DNA of 64,000 nt from a virus: the IMG/VR virus record IMGVR_UViG_3300032240_002575, positions 1-64,000 of that record. One strand, 5' to 3'. The translations under genes and the position numbers were made by a program. The notes under the pieces are model-generated. The model worked only from the letters and a program-made list of their open reading frames with translations, was not told the origin of the DNA and searched no databases. Shown here one piece after another: positions 28,416 to 37,300 of this stretch (positions are counted from its first letter, which is position 1; each line of letters starts with the position of its first letter).

Positions 28416-29801
28416 TTAATTTGTGTTATTGTTTTGTTGTTCTCTTTGTTTTCTTTTTTCCAATAGTTCTTTAACCCTATCTCTTTTTCTTTCTTCTTGT
28501 TGTTCTTCAAAACCCAAGAATGTTACTGAACTTTCGGTATCAATTTCCAAAAGTTCGTTGTTGAATTTGCAGTTTTCAAAAACCACACCATCTTTTCCGA
28601 TACGTGATTTTGTGATTGCAATAGTTGCCAAATTCATTTCTTTTTGTTGCAATGTTTTTGCAACTGATATAATAACGTGACCAACTTGAGCCTTCTTAAT
28701 AGAACCACCCATTTGGTCTGTAGTTACAACTTCTGATGAAATTGATGACCTGTTACCTTGTGTTGCAGTCCAACCTACCAACGATAACTCATGACACATC
28801 GCCTCAAATCCTCTCATCACAGAACCCTCTGCTTTCCATTCATCCTTACTTGAACTTTCAGGTACCACACAATCGATATAGTCCAACAATACCAAATCAA
28901 TTTTCGTTCCATCAGCAATCATCTTTCTGATTTGGTTTTTGATTTGATTCATAGACATTGAATCTGAAGGGAGTTTTTTCAATATCAACTCATTCTTCAT
29001 TGTTTCTTTAATCTCTGTAATTTTACCCATTACAGTTTCTTTGTGCTGAACCAAATTGTCTGGTTCAATACCTGTCCAAAGGGTAAAGTGTTTACGTTGA
29101 ACAATCTTTGGATTGTCCTCAAAAAAGATTTGAAGAACATTATATCCAAGATTAAATGCAGTGTTTGCAATCTTTGTGAGGATAGTTGTCTTACCAACAC
29201 CTGTTGGTGCCAATATAACACCTATTTCCCCTTTTGCAAGACCACCTTTAAGTAATCTGTCTATACCTGGTATTCCCATTGGAATTGGGTGTCTAAAATC
29301 CTCATCGAGTACAGTATCCAAGTTGGAAAAGATGTCTGTTAAACCAGTGTCTCTTTCCCCAACTTGTAATGCTTCACGTACCAACCCTTCAACTTTATCA
29401 TAAGATTCAAAGTCACCTTCAGTGATAATCTTTTGTGCCTTGTCCATCGCCTTTTGAAGTTCTTGTTGTTTACAAAACTTCAAAGCCTTTTCCTGAACAA
29501 ATTGGGTTCCTTCGAATGGTGCTCCCTTAACTTGGGTTATGGTGTCAAGAACTATTTTGGCAACCAGTTCTTGTGAAATTTCTGATTTTACGATTTGCTC
29601 AAGAGTTTCAAAGTTAGGGGTAGATTGGTATTTTACATAATATTCCTTAATCATCTGTAAAATGATTTTGAAATATTTGTTATCAAAATACGAACTCTCA
29701 ATAACGTCCATTATAGACATCGAAAATTCTTTATCTACAATAAGTTGGTTTAATAATTGTATTTGAAATGTGTTCCCTAAATAATCAAAATTCTTGTTCA
29801 T
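28416..29801 (-). CDS. Replicative DNA helicase, DnaB/T4 gp41-like
   Basis: 461 residues; hexameric 5'-3' helicase of the phage replisome. Walker A is APTGVGKTT at 198-206 and Walker B LVLLDYID at 303-310. The N-terminal 100 residues form a helical DnaB-like domain, with the RecA-like core from about 170 to 430 and a charged, Gln/Asn-rich C-terminal tail. A purine-rich AGGGGGAGA lies 13 nt before the start, unlike most leaders here. Upstream neighbours are a small hypothetical, an exonuclease and UvsX; downstream is the reductase. No separate primase is recognised in the window. Confidence 0.9.
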   Translation of the reverse strand: MNKNFDYLGNTFQIQLLNQLIVDKEFSMSIMDVIESSYFDNKYFKIILQMIKEYYVKYQSTPNFETLEQIVKSEISQELVAKIVLDTITQVKGAPFEGTQFVQEKALKFCKQQELQKAMDKAQKIITEGDFESYDKVEGLVREALQVGERDTGLTDIFSNLDTVLDEDFRHPIPMGIPGIDRLLKGGLAKGEIGVILAPTGVGKTTILTKIANTAFNLGYNVLQIFFEDNPKIVQRKHFTLWTGIEPDNLVQHKETVMGKITEIKETMKNELILKKLPSDSMSMNQIKNQIRKMIADGTKIDLVLLDYIDCVVPESSSKDEWKAEGSVMRGFEAMCHELSLVGWTATQGNRSSISSEVVTTDQMGGSIKKAQVGHVIISVAKTLQQKEMNLATIAITKSRIGKDGVVFENCKFNNELLEIDTESSVTFLGFEEQQEERKRDRVKELLEKRKQREQQNNNTN

Positions 29802-29836
29802 ATATCGTTTTTGTCTCCCCCTGTTTTATTAAATAT

Positions 29837-30289
29837 TCACTTACTCAAGTCAATTCCCAAATAATCAAAACTTAATTTTTGGGCTGAAAAAATGTCAGTC
29901 AACTCTCGAAGAATATCTTTCAAAATTGGTCGTACGTCAACGGTATAACGAACCTTCGGCGGAAATAATTTTCCATCAAAATATCTATGACAAATTGTCT
30001 GTTCGCCAATTTTGATGTAAAGATTGAATTGTTCACTTCCTTCAGTAAAAGAAGTATTCATGATTGCTGGGTCAGCAACGATTGATTCTTTGTTGTCAAT
30101 CATATAGATAACCGTTTTCATTTTGAGTTGATACTCAAGTTCATTCTTGAGATGTTTCATGTAATAATACAACTCTAATGAATTTTTTGCCTTTGGATTA
30201 AAACCTCTAACGTTGAAAAATCTTTGAACTACAATGTTGTCGTTCAACGTTAAAAGGAACTCCATTTTGGTGCTGTCTTGTTCTTTCAT
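29837..30289 (-). CDS. Hypothetical protein in replication cluster
   Basis: 150 residues, not recognised. Mixed alpha/beta, with RFFNVRGFNPKAKNSLELYY near the start and a conserved-looking HRYFDGKLFPPKVRYTVDVR segment. It starts 3 nt after the exonuclease stop and precedes the helicase gene, so it is probably an accessory replication protein. A role such as helicase loader would be a guess. Confidence 0.6.
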   Translation of the reverse strand: MKEQDSTKMEFLLTLNDNIVVQRFFNVRGFNPKAKNSLELYYYMKHLKNELEYQLKMKTVIYMIDNKESIVADPAIMNTSFTEGSEQFNLYIKIGEQTICHRYFDGKLFPPKVRYTVDVRPILKDILRELTDIFSAQKLSFDYLGIDLSK

Positions 30290-30292
30290 AAT

Positions 30293-31294
30293 TTAATTTT
30301 TATTTGTGTTACGTTTTTCTTTTCTTGTCAATTTCATGAATGGTTTTAGGAAGTTAACCCAAGCTTCATCGTCTTTAGGTAGGTACTTAAATAGTCCATC
30401 TTCCATCATCATTCTCATTAAGTTTTTGTATCCCCTATCTGTTGGGTCAATTGTGTCAGTTAATATTTGTTCAACCAATTCTTTACCATCTTCAGTAATA
30501 AGTGGATTTGTCAAGTCAACAATCGTTTTATTAGTGCGGTAAAATAACTCTCCAATTATAGTTGATTTTGTTTTTCCAGACAAAATATTGTTGAGTGTTT
30601 TTATAGGTTTCTTTTGCGGGATGTTTCGGGCATAATCCAATATTTCTTCGATAGTGCATGGTTTTTCCTGCACTTGTGGAAATAATTTGACTAAAGTTTT
30701 TTCTCCAAGTCCTTCAATACCACTAATGTTATCAGATTTGTCGCCAGTAAAGATTTTGGTAAGCAAAACATTATAGTGGGGAATTTCAACTTTATTAATT
30801 AAAATCATATCCCCATTCTTATAATATTGTTTTGATGTGGGTGAATATATGGTTACCCTTTCTGAAATTAATTGGGTTAAATCTTTATCTGCGGAAAATA
30901 TAATGATATCCTCGTTGTTGGATATTTTACAATAATAAGCAATCAAGTCGTCAGCCTCGTTGTTACTCATTTCAACTTGACGAACAAATATTTCCTCCAA
31001 GTATTGTTTTACTCGAGATTTTTGTTCAAGATACGATTCATACTTAAACTCATTCATATCTTGTCTTCTGTTTGCCTTATATTGGGGATAAAGAGATTTT
31101 CTCATGGACGAATTGGAATCACCATCCCAAAATACAACAACCTTATCATGGTTGTGTTCTTCAAGGAATTTGCGGAGTATATTCACAAAGTGATATACCC
31201 CACCCACATGAGCTCCGTCGTTATATACGTCTTTCGCCCCGTGAAACCCTATCTTAAATAAGTTGTCCCCGTCTACTAATAATGTTTTAATCAC
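30293..31294 (-). CDS. 5'-3' exonuclease / RNase H (T4 Rnh-like, FEN family)
   Basis: 333 residues, starting at GTG 31294, as no in-frame ATG lies before VIKTLLVDGDN. It removes RNA primers and flaps during lagging-strand synthesis. Acidic metal-binding motifs appear in order: LLVDGDNLF, VVFWDGDSNS, EADDLIAYY, FSADKDL, then GDKSDNISGIEGLGEKT, which combines the last Asp pair with the helix-3-turn-helix. The RRQDMNEFKYE region forms the arch. The C-terminus is basic (LTRKEKRNTNKN). Its place between UvsX and the helicase fits a replication-repair operon. Confidence 0.88.
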   Translation of the reverse strand: MIKTLLVDGDNLFKIGFHGAKDVYNDGAHVGGVYHFVNILRKFLEEHNHDKVVVFWDGDSNSSMRKSLYPQYKANRRQDMNEFKYESYLEQKSRVKQYLEEIFVRQVEMSNNEADDLIAYYCKISNNEDIIIFSADKDLTQLISERVTIYSPTSKQYYKNGDMILINKVEIPHYNVLLTKIFTGDKSDNISGIEGLGEKTLVKLFPQVQEKPCTIEEILDYARNIPQKKPIKTLNNILSGKTKSTIIGELFYRTNKTIVDLTNPLITEDGKELVEQILTDTIDPTDRGYKNLMRMMMEDGLFKYLPKDDEAWVNFLKPFMKLTRKEKRNTNKN

Positions 31295-31323
31295 GTTTGT
31301 GATTTATAGTGTGATACAATATA

Positions 31324-32328
31324 CTAATCTTCTTTTTCTTCTTTCAAATCAAAATCTAACGATGTTACTCCAAGAATATCTTTCCAATAGTCGGCATATT
31401 CTTTTTTGTAAGCCTCAATAGATGCTTTTTCTTCTGATGCCTCTTTTCCTGCCAAGAAACCGTGTGGCGTTACAATTATCTTTCCATCTTCATAACCCAA
31501 TCCATTGATGTGGTTTTTCATAACAGAAACTTTTGTTCTAATTGCGAACTTAACACTTCTCTTGTCTTTTGTTGCGGTAATCTTGTTTGTTCCCGCACCT
31601 TTTTGGTTACCAAATAAGAAAACCAAAGATGAGTTTAACCAAATGGCTTCACCACCTTTTGCTTTGATTTTTGGTTGACCAAATGGATTGTCAGGTAACT
31701 CAACCCAAGGCTGATTAACAATAACCAATGTGTTTTCGTATTTTGAATCCGCTTTACGAGAACCTGAAATACGTTGGTTGATACCCATACCAATCTTGTC
31801 TGCCAATACCGACGCGTTGTGTTGTTTACCACCTTTGCCTTCATAAGTCATCTTACAAGGAACAGAACCAACAGAATCCCATAAGAAAAGCAAACTATAA
31901 TCTAACTCACCCTTTTCTTGTGCATCCAACAATTCGTTGATATAATCTGTAATTTGCTCTATGTAGTCAAAGTCATTATTGAAGATGTAGAAACCGTCCC
32001 AATCAACTTCACCTGATGTTTCATCAACAACTTCCTCACATTCAAAACCCATAAGTTTTGCATGTTCAAAAGACCATTTTTGTTCCGTGATAATGAACAC
32101 TGGAAGAATACCTTTCTTTTGTGCATCAACTGCGGTCTTAACCAAAGCAGTTGTTTTACCCGTATCCGAGTGACCCAAGAACATATTCAAGTGTCCGATA
32201 GCCGGACCTGGTAAACCTACCGCATCCAAGAAGTCAGGACCCAAATCAAAGAATCGTTGGGGTTTGTATTTTGCGGAAGTCGAGAATTTTTTCTTGACTG
32301 AACCGAAGTCATTTTTTTTAATTGCCAT
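31324..32328 (-). CDS. uvsX: UvsX/RecA-like recombinase
   Basis: 334 residues. Forms filaments on single-stranded DNA for strand exchange and recombination-dependent replication. Walker A is GHSDTGKTT at 52-60; Walker B is LLFLWDS ending at D151-S152. A NQPWVELPDNPFGQPKIKAKGGEAIW stretch corresponds to the L2 region and following motif. The C-terminus is acidic (DLKEEKED), a common regulatory tail. It lies downstream of the SSB gene, separated by a terminator hairpin, and upstream of the exonuclease. Confidence 0.92.
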   Translation of the reverse strand: MAIKKNDFGSVKKKFSTSAKYKPQRFFDLGPDFLDAVGLPGPAIGHLNMFLGHSDTGKTTALVKTAVDAQKKGILPVFIITEQKWSFEHAKLMGFECEEVVDETSGEVDWDGFYIFNNDFDYIEQITDYINELLDAQEKGELDYSLLFLWDSVGSVPCKMTYEGKGGKQHNASVLADKIGMGINQRISGSRKADSKYENTLVIVNQPWVELPDNPFGQPKIKAKGGEAIWLNSSLVFLFGNQKGAGTNKITATKDKRSVKFAIRTKVSVMKNHINGLGYEDGKIIVTPHGFLAGKEASEEKASIEAYKKEYADYWKDILGVTSLDFDLKEEKED

Positions 32329-32352
32329 AATGTTGTTTTGTTAAAATTAAAA

Positions 32353-32387
32353 AGCATGGACACAATGTCTTTGCAAGTGTCCATGCT
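32353..32387 (-). terminator. Hairpin terminator after the SSB gene
   Basis: An 11-bp stem AGCATGGACAC / GTGTCCATGCT with a 13-nt loop, followed on the minus strand by TTTTAATTTT. It starts 8 nt after the SSB stop and 24 nt before the UvsX start; it may end an abundant SSB transcript. Confidence 0.8.
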
Positions 32388-32395
32388 GAAAATAA

Positions 32396-33253
32396 TTAGA
32401 ATGGTAAATCCGAATCTATATCATCATTTGCTTGTGGGTCAATGATTGGAGCTTTATCAGCTTTTTTACTTCCACCCATTGATGTTGTAGATTCCATGTC
32501 GTTACCGTAAGTGTAACCACCTTTTTCACTATCCCACTTTGGAGTTTCTCCGCGAGCAATAGCTTCAAGATATTCAACAGGTTTTTTTGAATATACATCT
32601 AACCATGTTAATTCATCGTTAATCCAAGCATTTGCTTGTTCTTTTTCTTCGTGTACAGGTGCTGGGTCATCATACATAATTGTTGATACACTTGTGTATT
32701 CTTTACCTGCAGGTGTTTTAGATTTCGTTAATTCAATAATAAGGTCACGTCCTTTTTCAGGGTCAGTGATATCACCTTTATTTCTCCAAATTGGAATGAT
32801 TTTATCTAAAATACCGTCGTTCTTATAGTTGTGTTTGAATCTCCAAAACTTTGGACCATCTTCTTCGTGGTCTCTGTCTATAACTTTTACAATATAGAAT
32901 TTACGAGATTTGTATTGTTTTGCTAATTCTTTGTCTGACTCTTTACCTGTAGACATCAATTCCTCATAAACTTCGTTTAATGGTGAACGTTCGTTGTCAT
33001 TTTTTCCTGGGTCATAGAATTTTTGCCATTGTCCACCTACTTGGATTTCGTGATACCAAGCTTCTTTGAATGGTGAACTACCATCTTGTGTTGGAAGGAT
33101 ACGTACTCTACGTTGTCCTGATTTCTCTTTATCACTTAAGATTAAAGCGAAATACTTTTTCATTCTTTCGTCTTGCGACATTTTACTTTGGGCCCCGCCC
33201 CCTTGTTGTGCTTTTTCGTACTGTGCCAATACGGCGTCTAATGAACTCATCAT
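32396..33253 (-). CDS. Single-stranded DNA-binding protein, T4 gp32-like
   Basis: 285 residues. Coats single-stranded DNA and interacts with polymerase, helicase loader and UvsX. Basic N-terminus; an OB-like core with KSGQRRVRILPTQDGSSPFK and FWRFKHNYKNDGILDKIIP segments; a flexible low-complexity region; and the acidic C-terminal tail DDIDSDLPF typical of SSBs. T4 gp32 has a structural zinc site with three Cys and one His; this protein has no Cys, so it lacks that site. Adjacent to uvsX and followed by a strong terminator. The upstream motif is TATTTAC rather than TATTTAT. Confidence 0.85.
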   Translation of the reverse strand: MMSSLDAVLAQYEKAQQGGGAQSKMSQDERMKKYFALILSDKEKSGQRRVRILPTQDGSSPFKEAWYHEIQVGGQWQKFYDPGKNDNERSPLNEVYEELMSTGKESDKELAKQYKSRKFYIVKVIDRDHEEDGPKFWRFKHNYKNDGILDKIIPIWRNKGDITDPEKGRDLIIELTKSKTPAGKEYTSVSTIMYDDPAPVHEEKEQANAWINDELTWLDVYSKKPVEYLEAIARGETPKWDSEKGGYTYGNDMESTTSMGGSKKADKAPIIDPQANDDIDSDLPF

Positions 33254-33321
33254 GTTTTTTAATTTTTAATTGTTAAGTTATTGTGTAAATATAGTTTGAT
33301 TTTGTGGGTTTGTCAAATAAA

Positions 33322-33344
33322 AAAGCCACCTCTTGGGTGGCTTT
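33322..33344 (-). terminator. Hairpin terminator after the 224-residue gene
   Basis: A 9-bp GC-rich stem AAAGCCACC / GGTGGCTTT with a 5-nt loop and a T-rich tail on the minus strand (TTTTTTATTT), 17 nt after the stop at 33362. Confidence 0.85.
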
Positions 33345-33361
33345 CATCTTAAATTAAAATA

Positions 33362-34036
33362 TTATTTATTGTATTTGAAATCATCTTTGAACCCGTTTCC
33401 TTGAAATGAACTTTTGATATCATTGACGTTAATGTCAGTTACATCATCAGGAGTCAAAACATAATCATTTTTTCCTGTTTTTTCCATCTCTTCTTGTTTG
33501 TCATCAAAAAATTGTGAAAGTTTTTGGTTAAATGGATATGAATCATAACTTCTTAATTCCAATTTTTCTTGAGGTGTCTTTTCTCTGTATTTTTCAATTT
33601 TGTTTTCAAGAGCATTAAGTTTGTTCATAATTGCATCCATCTCACCTAATTTTGATTCTAATTTGTTGAGTTGCCCAAATAAGTTTTCAAAATAATCATC
33701 TTGTTTTGTTTGAATATCTTTTTGAGCCGTAACCAATTCAGTGATGTCTAATTCTTCTGAATCAGATGAATCGTCTTTTTTTTCGTCAGATTTTCCTTCA
33801 TCATCAATTTTTTCAACATCAGGGTCGTTTTCAACATCAATAGGTTGTGAGCCCGTTGGTTCTGCAGGTGGTGGTGGAGGTGTTACTCCGGCACCTGCAG
33901 GTGGTGGTGGAGGTGCCGCTCCTGCTTCAGGTGCTAATGCTCCCAAATCAGGTACTGCAGCATCTTGTTCCAAGATATAATTGTTGATACTTTTGTATCT
34001 ATTAATTTCGTTTAATATTTTTCTATCTAAACTCAT
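33362..34036 (-). CDS. Pro-rich, acidic, coiled-coil protein, unknown
   Basis: 224 residues. The N-terminal 30 residues are helical; residues of about 35-70 are Ala/Pro-rich with poly-Pro runs; 70-105 are strongly acidic (Asp/Glu/Lys/Ser); about 105-165 form a predicted coiled coil (FGQLNKLESKLGEMDAIMNK). The C-terminus is polar. This is a scaffold- or linker-like layout, possibly virion-associated, but no family is recognised. It follows the 74-residue gene by 6 nt and ends at a strong terminator that separates virion genes from the SSB gene. Confidence 0.65.
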   Translation of the reverse strand: MSLDRKILNEINRYKSINNYILEQDAAVPDLGALAPEAGAAPPPPPAGAGVTPPPPPAEPTGSQPIDVENDPDVEKIDDEGKSDEKKDDSSDSEELDITELVTAQKDIQTKQDDYFENLFGQLNKLESKLGEMDAIMNKLNALENKIEKYREKTPQEKLELRSYDSYPFNQKLSQFFDDKQEEMEKTGKNDYVLTPDDVTDINVNDIKSSFQGNGFKDDFKYNK

Positions 34037-34042
34037 TTTGGT

Positions 34043-34267
34043 TTACCCGTTTAATAATTGTTTTATTCCTTTTGAAGTTTCTACCCTAACTTTTCTGTTA
34101 GCCGTAGTTTGGTGACCAGCTCTTTCAATAAGACCATCTCTTTCTCTTACAGTGTAACAATCACCAGTATCTAAATCACACACTTGTTTAGTTCCGTCAC
34201 CGTTGTCTTCTTCTGAAAATCTTATAGATTTTCCAAGATAGTTGTCTAAAGTTGCTTTTAAGTTCAT
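34043..34267 (-). CDS. Small protein, unknown
   Basis: 74 residues with two Cys in a VCDLDTGDCYTV hairpin-like segment and a basic C-terminus (KVRVETSKGIKQLL). Not recognised. It has a TATTTAT motif 14 nt upstream and is followed after 6 nt by the Pro-rich protein gene, so both form a short late unit. Confidence 0.6.
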   Translation of the reverse strand: MNLKATLDNYLGKSIRFSEEDNGDGTKQVCDLDTGDCYTVRERDGLIERAGHQTTANRKVRVETSKGIKQLLNG

Positions 34268-34281
34268 AAAATTCTTTTTAT

Positions 34282-34288
34282 ATAAATA
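34282..34288 (-). promoter_or_regulatory. Candidate late promoter motif TATTTAT
   Basis: The coding strand reads TATATTTATATAAAAAG, ending 14 nt before ATG 34267, in the short gap after the 2443-residue gene. Confidence 0.55.
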
Positions 34289-34308
34289 TACGATTAGAGT
34301 GATAAGTT

Positions 34309-37300
34309 TTACTTTAATAATATCGGCATAGTAAATGGAAGATAAACATCGAGAATAATGTCTTTAGGGTTGCCAGTTGTATTGAATTTTGTTAATGAGT
34401 TTGGTGACACCGCAACAAAATTAAACGTATTATAAATTCTTGATGCTGTTTTTAATTCTTCATCCGTTATAACACCTACTTTTTTTATTTTTTCTATAAC
34501 TTCGTAATCCGAAACAAAGAATTTTTGTTTGTCGGCAGTAAAATTACCAACAAAATCATTTTTCATGTTTTTTTCCGAATCTATCACTCGTTCTTCAAAA
34601 GTATTGTTTGGTCCTTCAACTATCTTCACAACTTTCCAAGTCCACGTTAAATCGTAAGGAGACATTTCCCAAAGTCCTGCAGCAAGATTAACACCTACTG
34701 TAAGTTCTTCAACACTTCCAGTTAAATTAGTTTTGGTGTTCCCAGTCAAAACAATTGGACCAGTTTGTTGCGGTTGTGTGTTCACATTTGGTGGTGCGCC
34801 CGGTATTGGTGGAGGCGCTGTTGGAGTTTTTTGATTTGGATTGTATGTGAAATTACCTAAACTAATTCCATCTCCGTGTACACCATGGACAATTATCGGG
34901 TTATTTTGTGGAAGACCCGTACTACTAAAAGGAACTATAACAGTCATATTTGTAGAACTTATACTAGTAATACCTGTTGTGGTTAAAACATTGTTGATAG
35001 TTACACCAGTAACAGTATCCAAGTTTGCGCCTATAATTGATAAGATAGTTCCTGTAACACCAGTCAATGGACTAAAAGATTTAATTGTTGGTGGTGGACA
35101 CGAAACCACTGCTGTATTTGTTGTATTAACGTTGTTAGGCGTTGGTTTAACTCCTGCATTAGCATCAACAATCGCTTTGGTTTGTTTTGCGTTTTGTTTT
35201 TTAGCTAATGTTGTTGATTCAACGTTCAATCCAGCATGTCCTGCAGAATTAAATGCCTCTTGTAATTTTGCATCCAATGTTGTATATTGTGAAATATTTG
35301 CATCATAATACGATTCTGCAACATTATCTACGGGCCAATGACACACATAAAATTTGGTAATACCAATAGCATTATCACCAAAAACTCTATCAACTTGAGG
35401 TGATAATCTTGAAACCATAAAATCCATAAATTTGGTAATTGTATCAAAGTTTGCTATAGGTTGGGATGTTTGTTGTGTTGTTGAGTTAGAAATTTTAAGA
35501 CATGAATATTTGTTTTTTGAAAAATAAGAATCGGAATATCCATAATCCACGGTTAAAGTTATGTTTGCAAAATTGTTATTGTAACCATAAAATTGATTTT
35601 GTTGAAATGTTGTTACATAACTAATCATGTAAATTAAAGTTTGTAAATTTACATTGTTTGGTACTCTTTTCTTTATCTCTGCTACGAATTCTTGAGGAGA
35701 AAGTCCGACTGAAGTTGAAGTTTGAACATCTCCCCAATCTGTAAATGGTGATACTAAATTAGCTCTACATGAATTTTGTGCCGCAGCAGCATTCTTACCA
35801 GACTGGTCAACGTATTTAGATTTATCAATATTTGTTTCAGCTTTAGCTGTAACGTCATCTTTGCTTGTTTTAACAATTGCTTCAATTTTTGACAACAAGT
35901 TTTGATTGATACTTTGTAAATAATTTTCTATCGATGGCATATCGTAGATTCCTTGTCTAATTCCTGTAAAAGCCGTCTTGAAATCACCTTGAGTAATTGT
36001 ATGATTTACTTCGGTAATTAAATAAGGCCCATTAAACATGGGTACGTGTCTTAAATTGAAATACATAGTTGGTTGTAACAAAGCGTTACCTAAACATTGA
36101 ACTTGACATTGATAACTTCTTTGTTTGTATAAGTTATATAATCCAACGTTTTGAGTTGCAACATTTCTACCTTTGGCTTGGTCAATCATGTTCAATTGTG
36201 TTTGGATTGTTTCGGAAGTTGCTTTACCACTATCCATAGAAACGTTCAAACCATAAAATATATTTTGATTTCTAGTCCCAACATCAACATTAAATCCAAC
36301 ACATTTGTTTGAAATAGCCCAATCTTTTTTATTTGTTTGATTTTCTATTAAAGGGTTTTCTGAAGCTCTCCTCAACTCAAAAGCATCGTCTCTAAATCTT
36401 GAGTTACCTTTTGGTAAATCCAAAATTGTTGATGGTTTTCCGGCATAAAAACAAATCATTTTAGGACCAGAATTTCTATAATCAACATCCAAAAAGGTTC
36501 CCCACATATTATCTGCAAATTCTAATTGTCCTTCAGGTTGTGGTATAGTTGTACCATCAACATCTTGTATGTTATAAAAATTTACGTATGCCGGTAATGG
36601 CATTACATTAAATTTATTTTTAATTAACAATCCACTCATGAATGTGAAGACACTCATTTGCATGTTTAACGCATTTTCAGTGAACATGTTTTTCAAATCA
36701 AATATATCAACAATAATTGTGTCTCCGATATTTCTTGATGCTCTATCCAAAAACAATATGTCTTCGAACAAAGTTTTAGATTGATAGTCTGAACCAGCAA
36801 TCCATTTATCATTTAAGGCTTTGAAAACTTCATAATTTTCAACTTTACTTTGTTCTCCATCAATCACACTTGCAACTGCTTTTTCAGGTAACTCTTGTTG
36901 GTCAGGTAATTTGTTTCTCACTTGAGTTAAAACCAAATCCAAGATATTGTTTTGAAACTGTGTTGTATTGTTCAAATAAGTTTGAATATCATTTTTGAAC
37001 ATCGAAGGAGTTATTGATGGGTTATATAGTTTTTGTGTCGCATACATTTTAATTAATGGAGCTAGCAACACAACGTTGTTCGAACTAAACTCTATATTAT
37101 TATCGATGAAAAAATCTGTTATGTAAGAACCATTATCAGTGTATGTTAAATTTGTAATCGTTGAAAAACCAACTTCAGTTTCCAATGCCAACCACGCTTG
37201 TGAATATTTTGATTTAGATTGTACAATTGTTGTGGTACCTCCTTTAGAAGGTAAACTTCCTTTTACATATGGGTTAAATGTTATTGGGTCTTGGATTGGA

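Noticed and set aside
34841-35308. Plus-strand open frame of 155 codons opposite the IPT/TIG region
   Set aside because: Antisense of a clear coding region with no domain or promoter motif; treated as a shadow.
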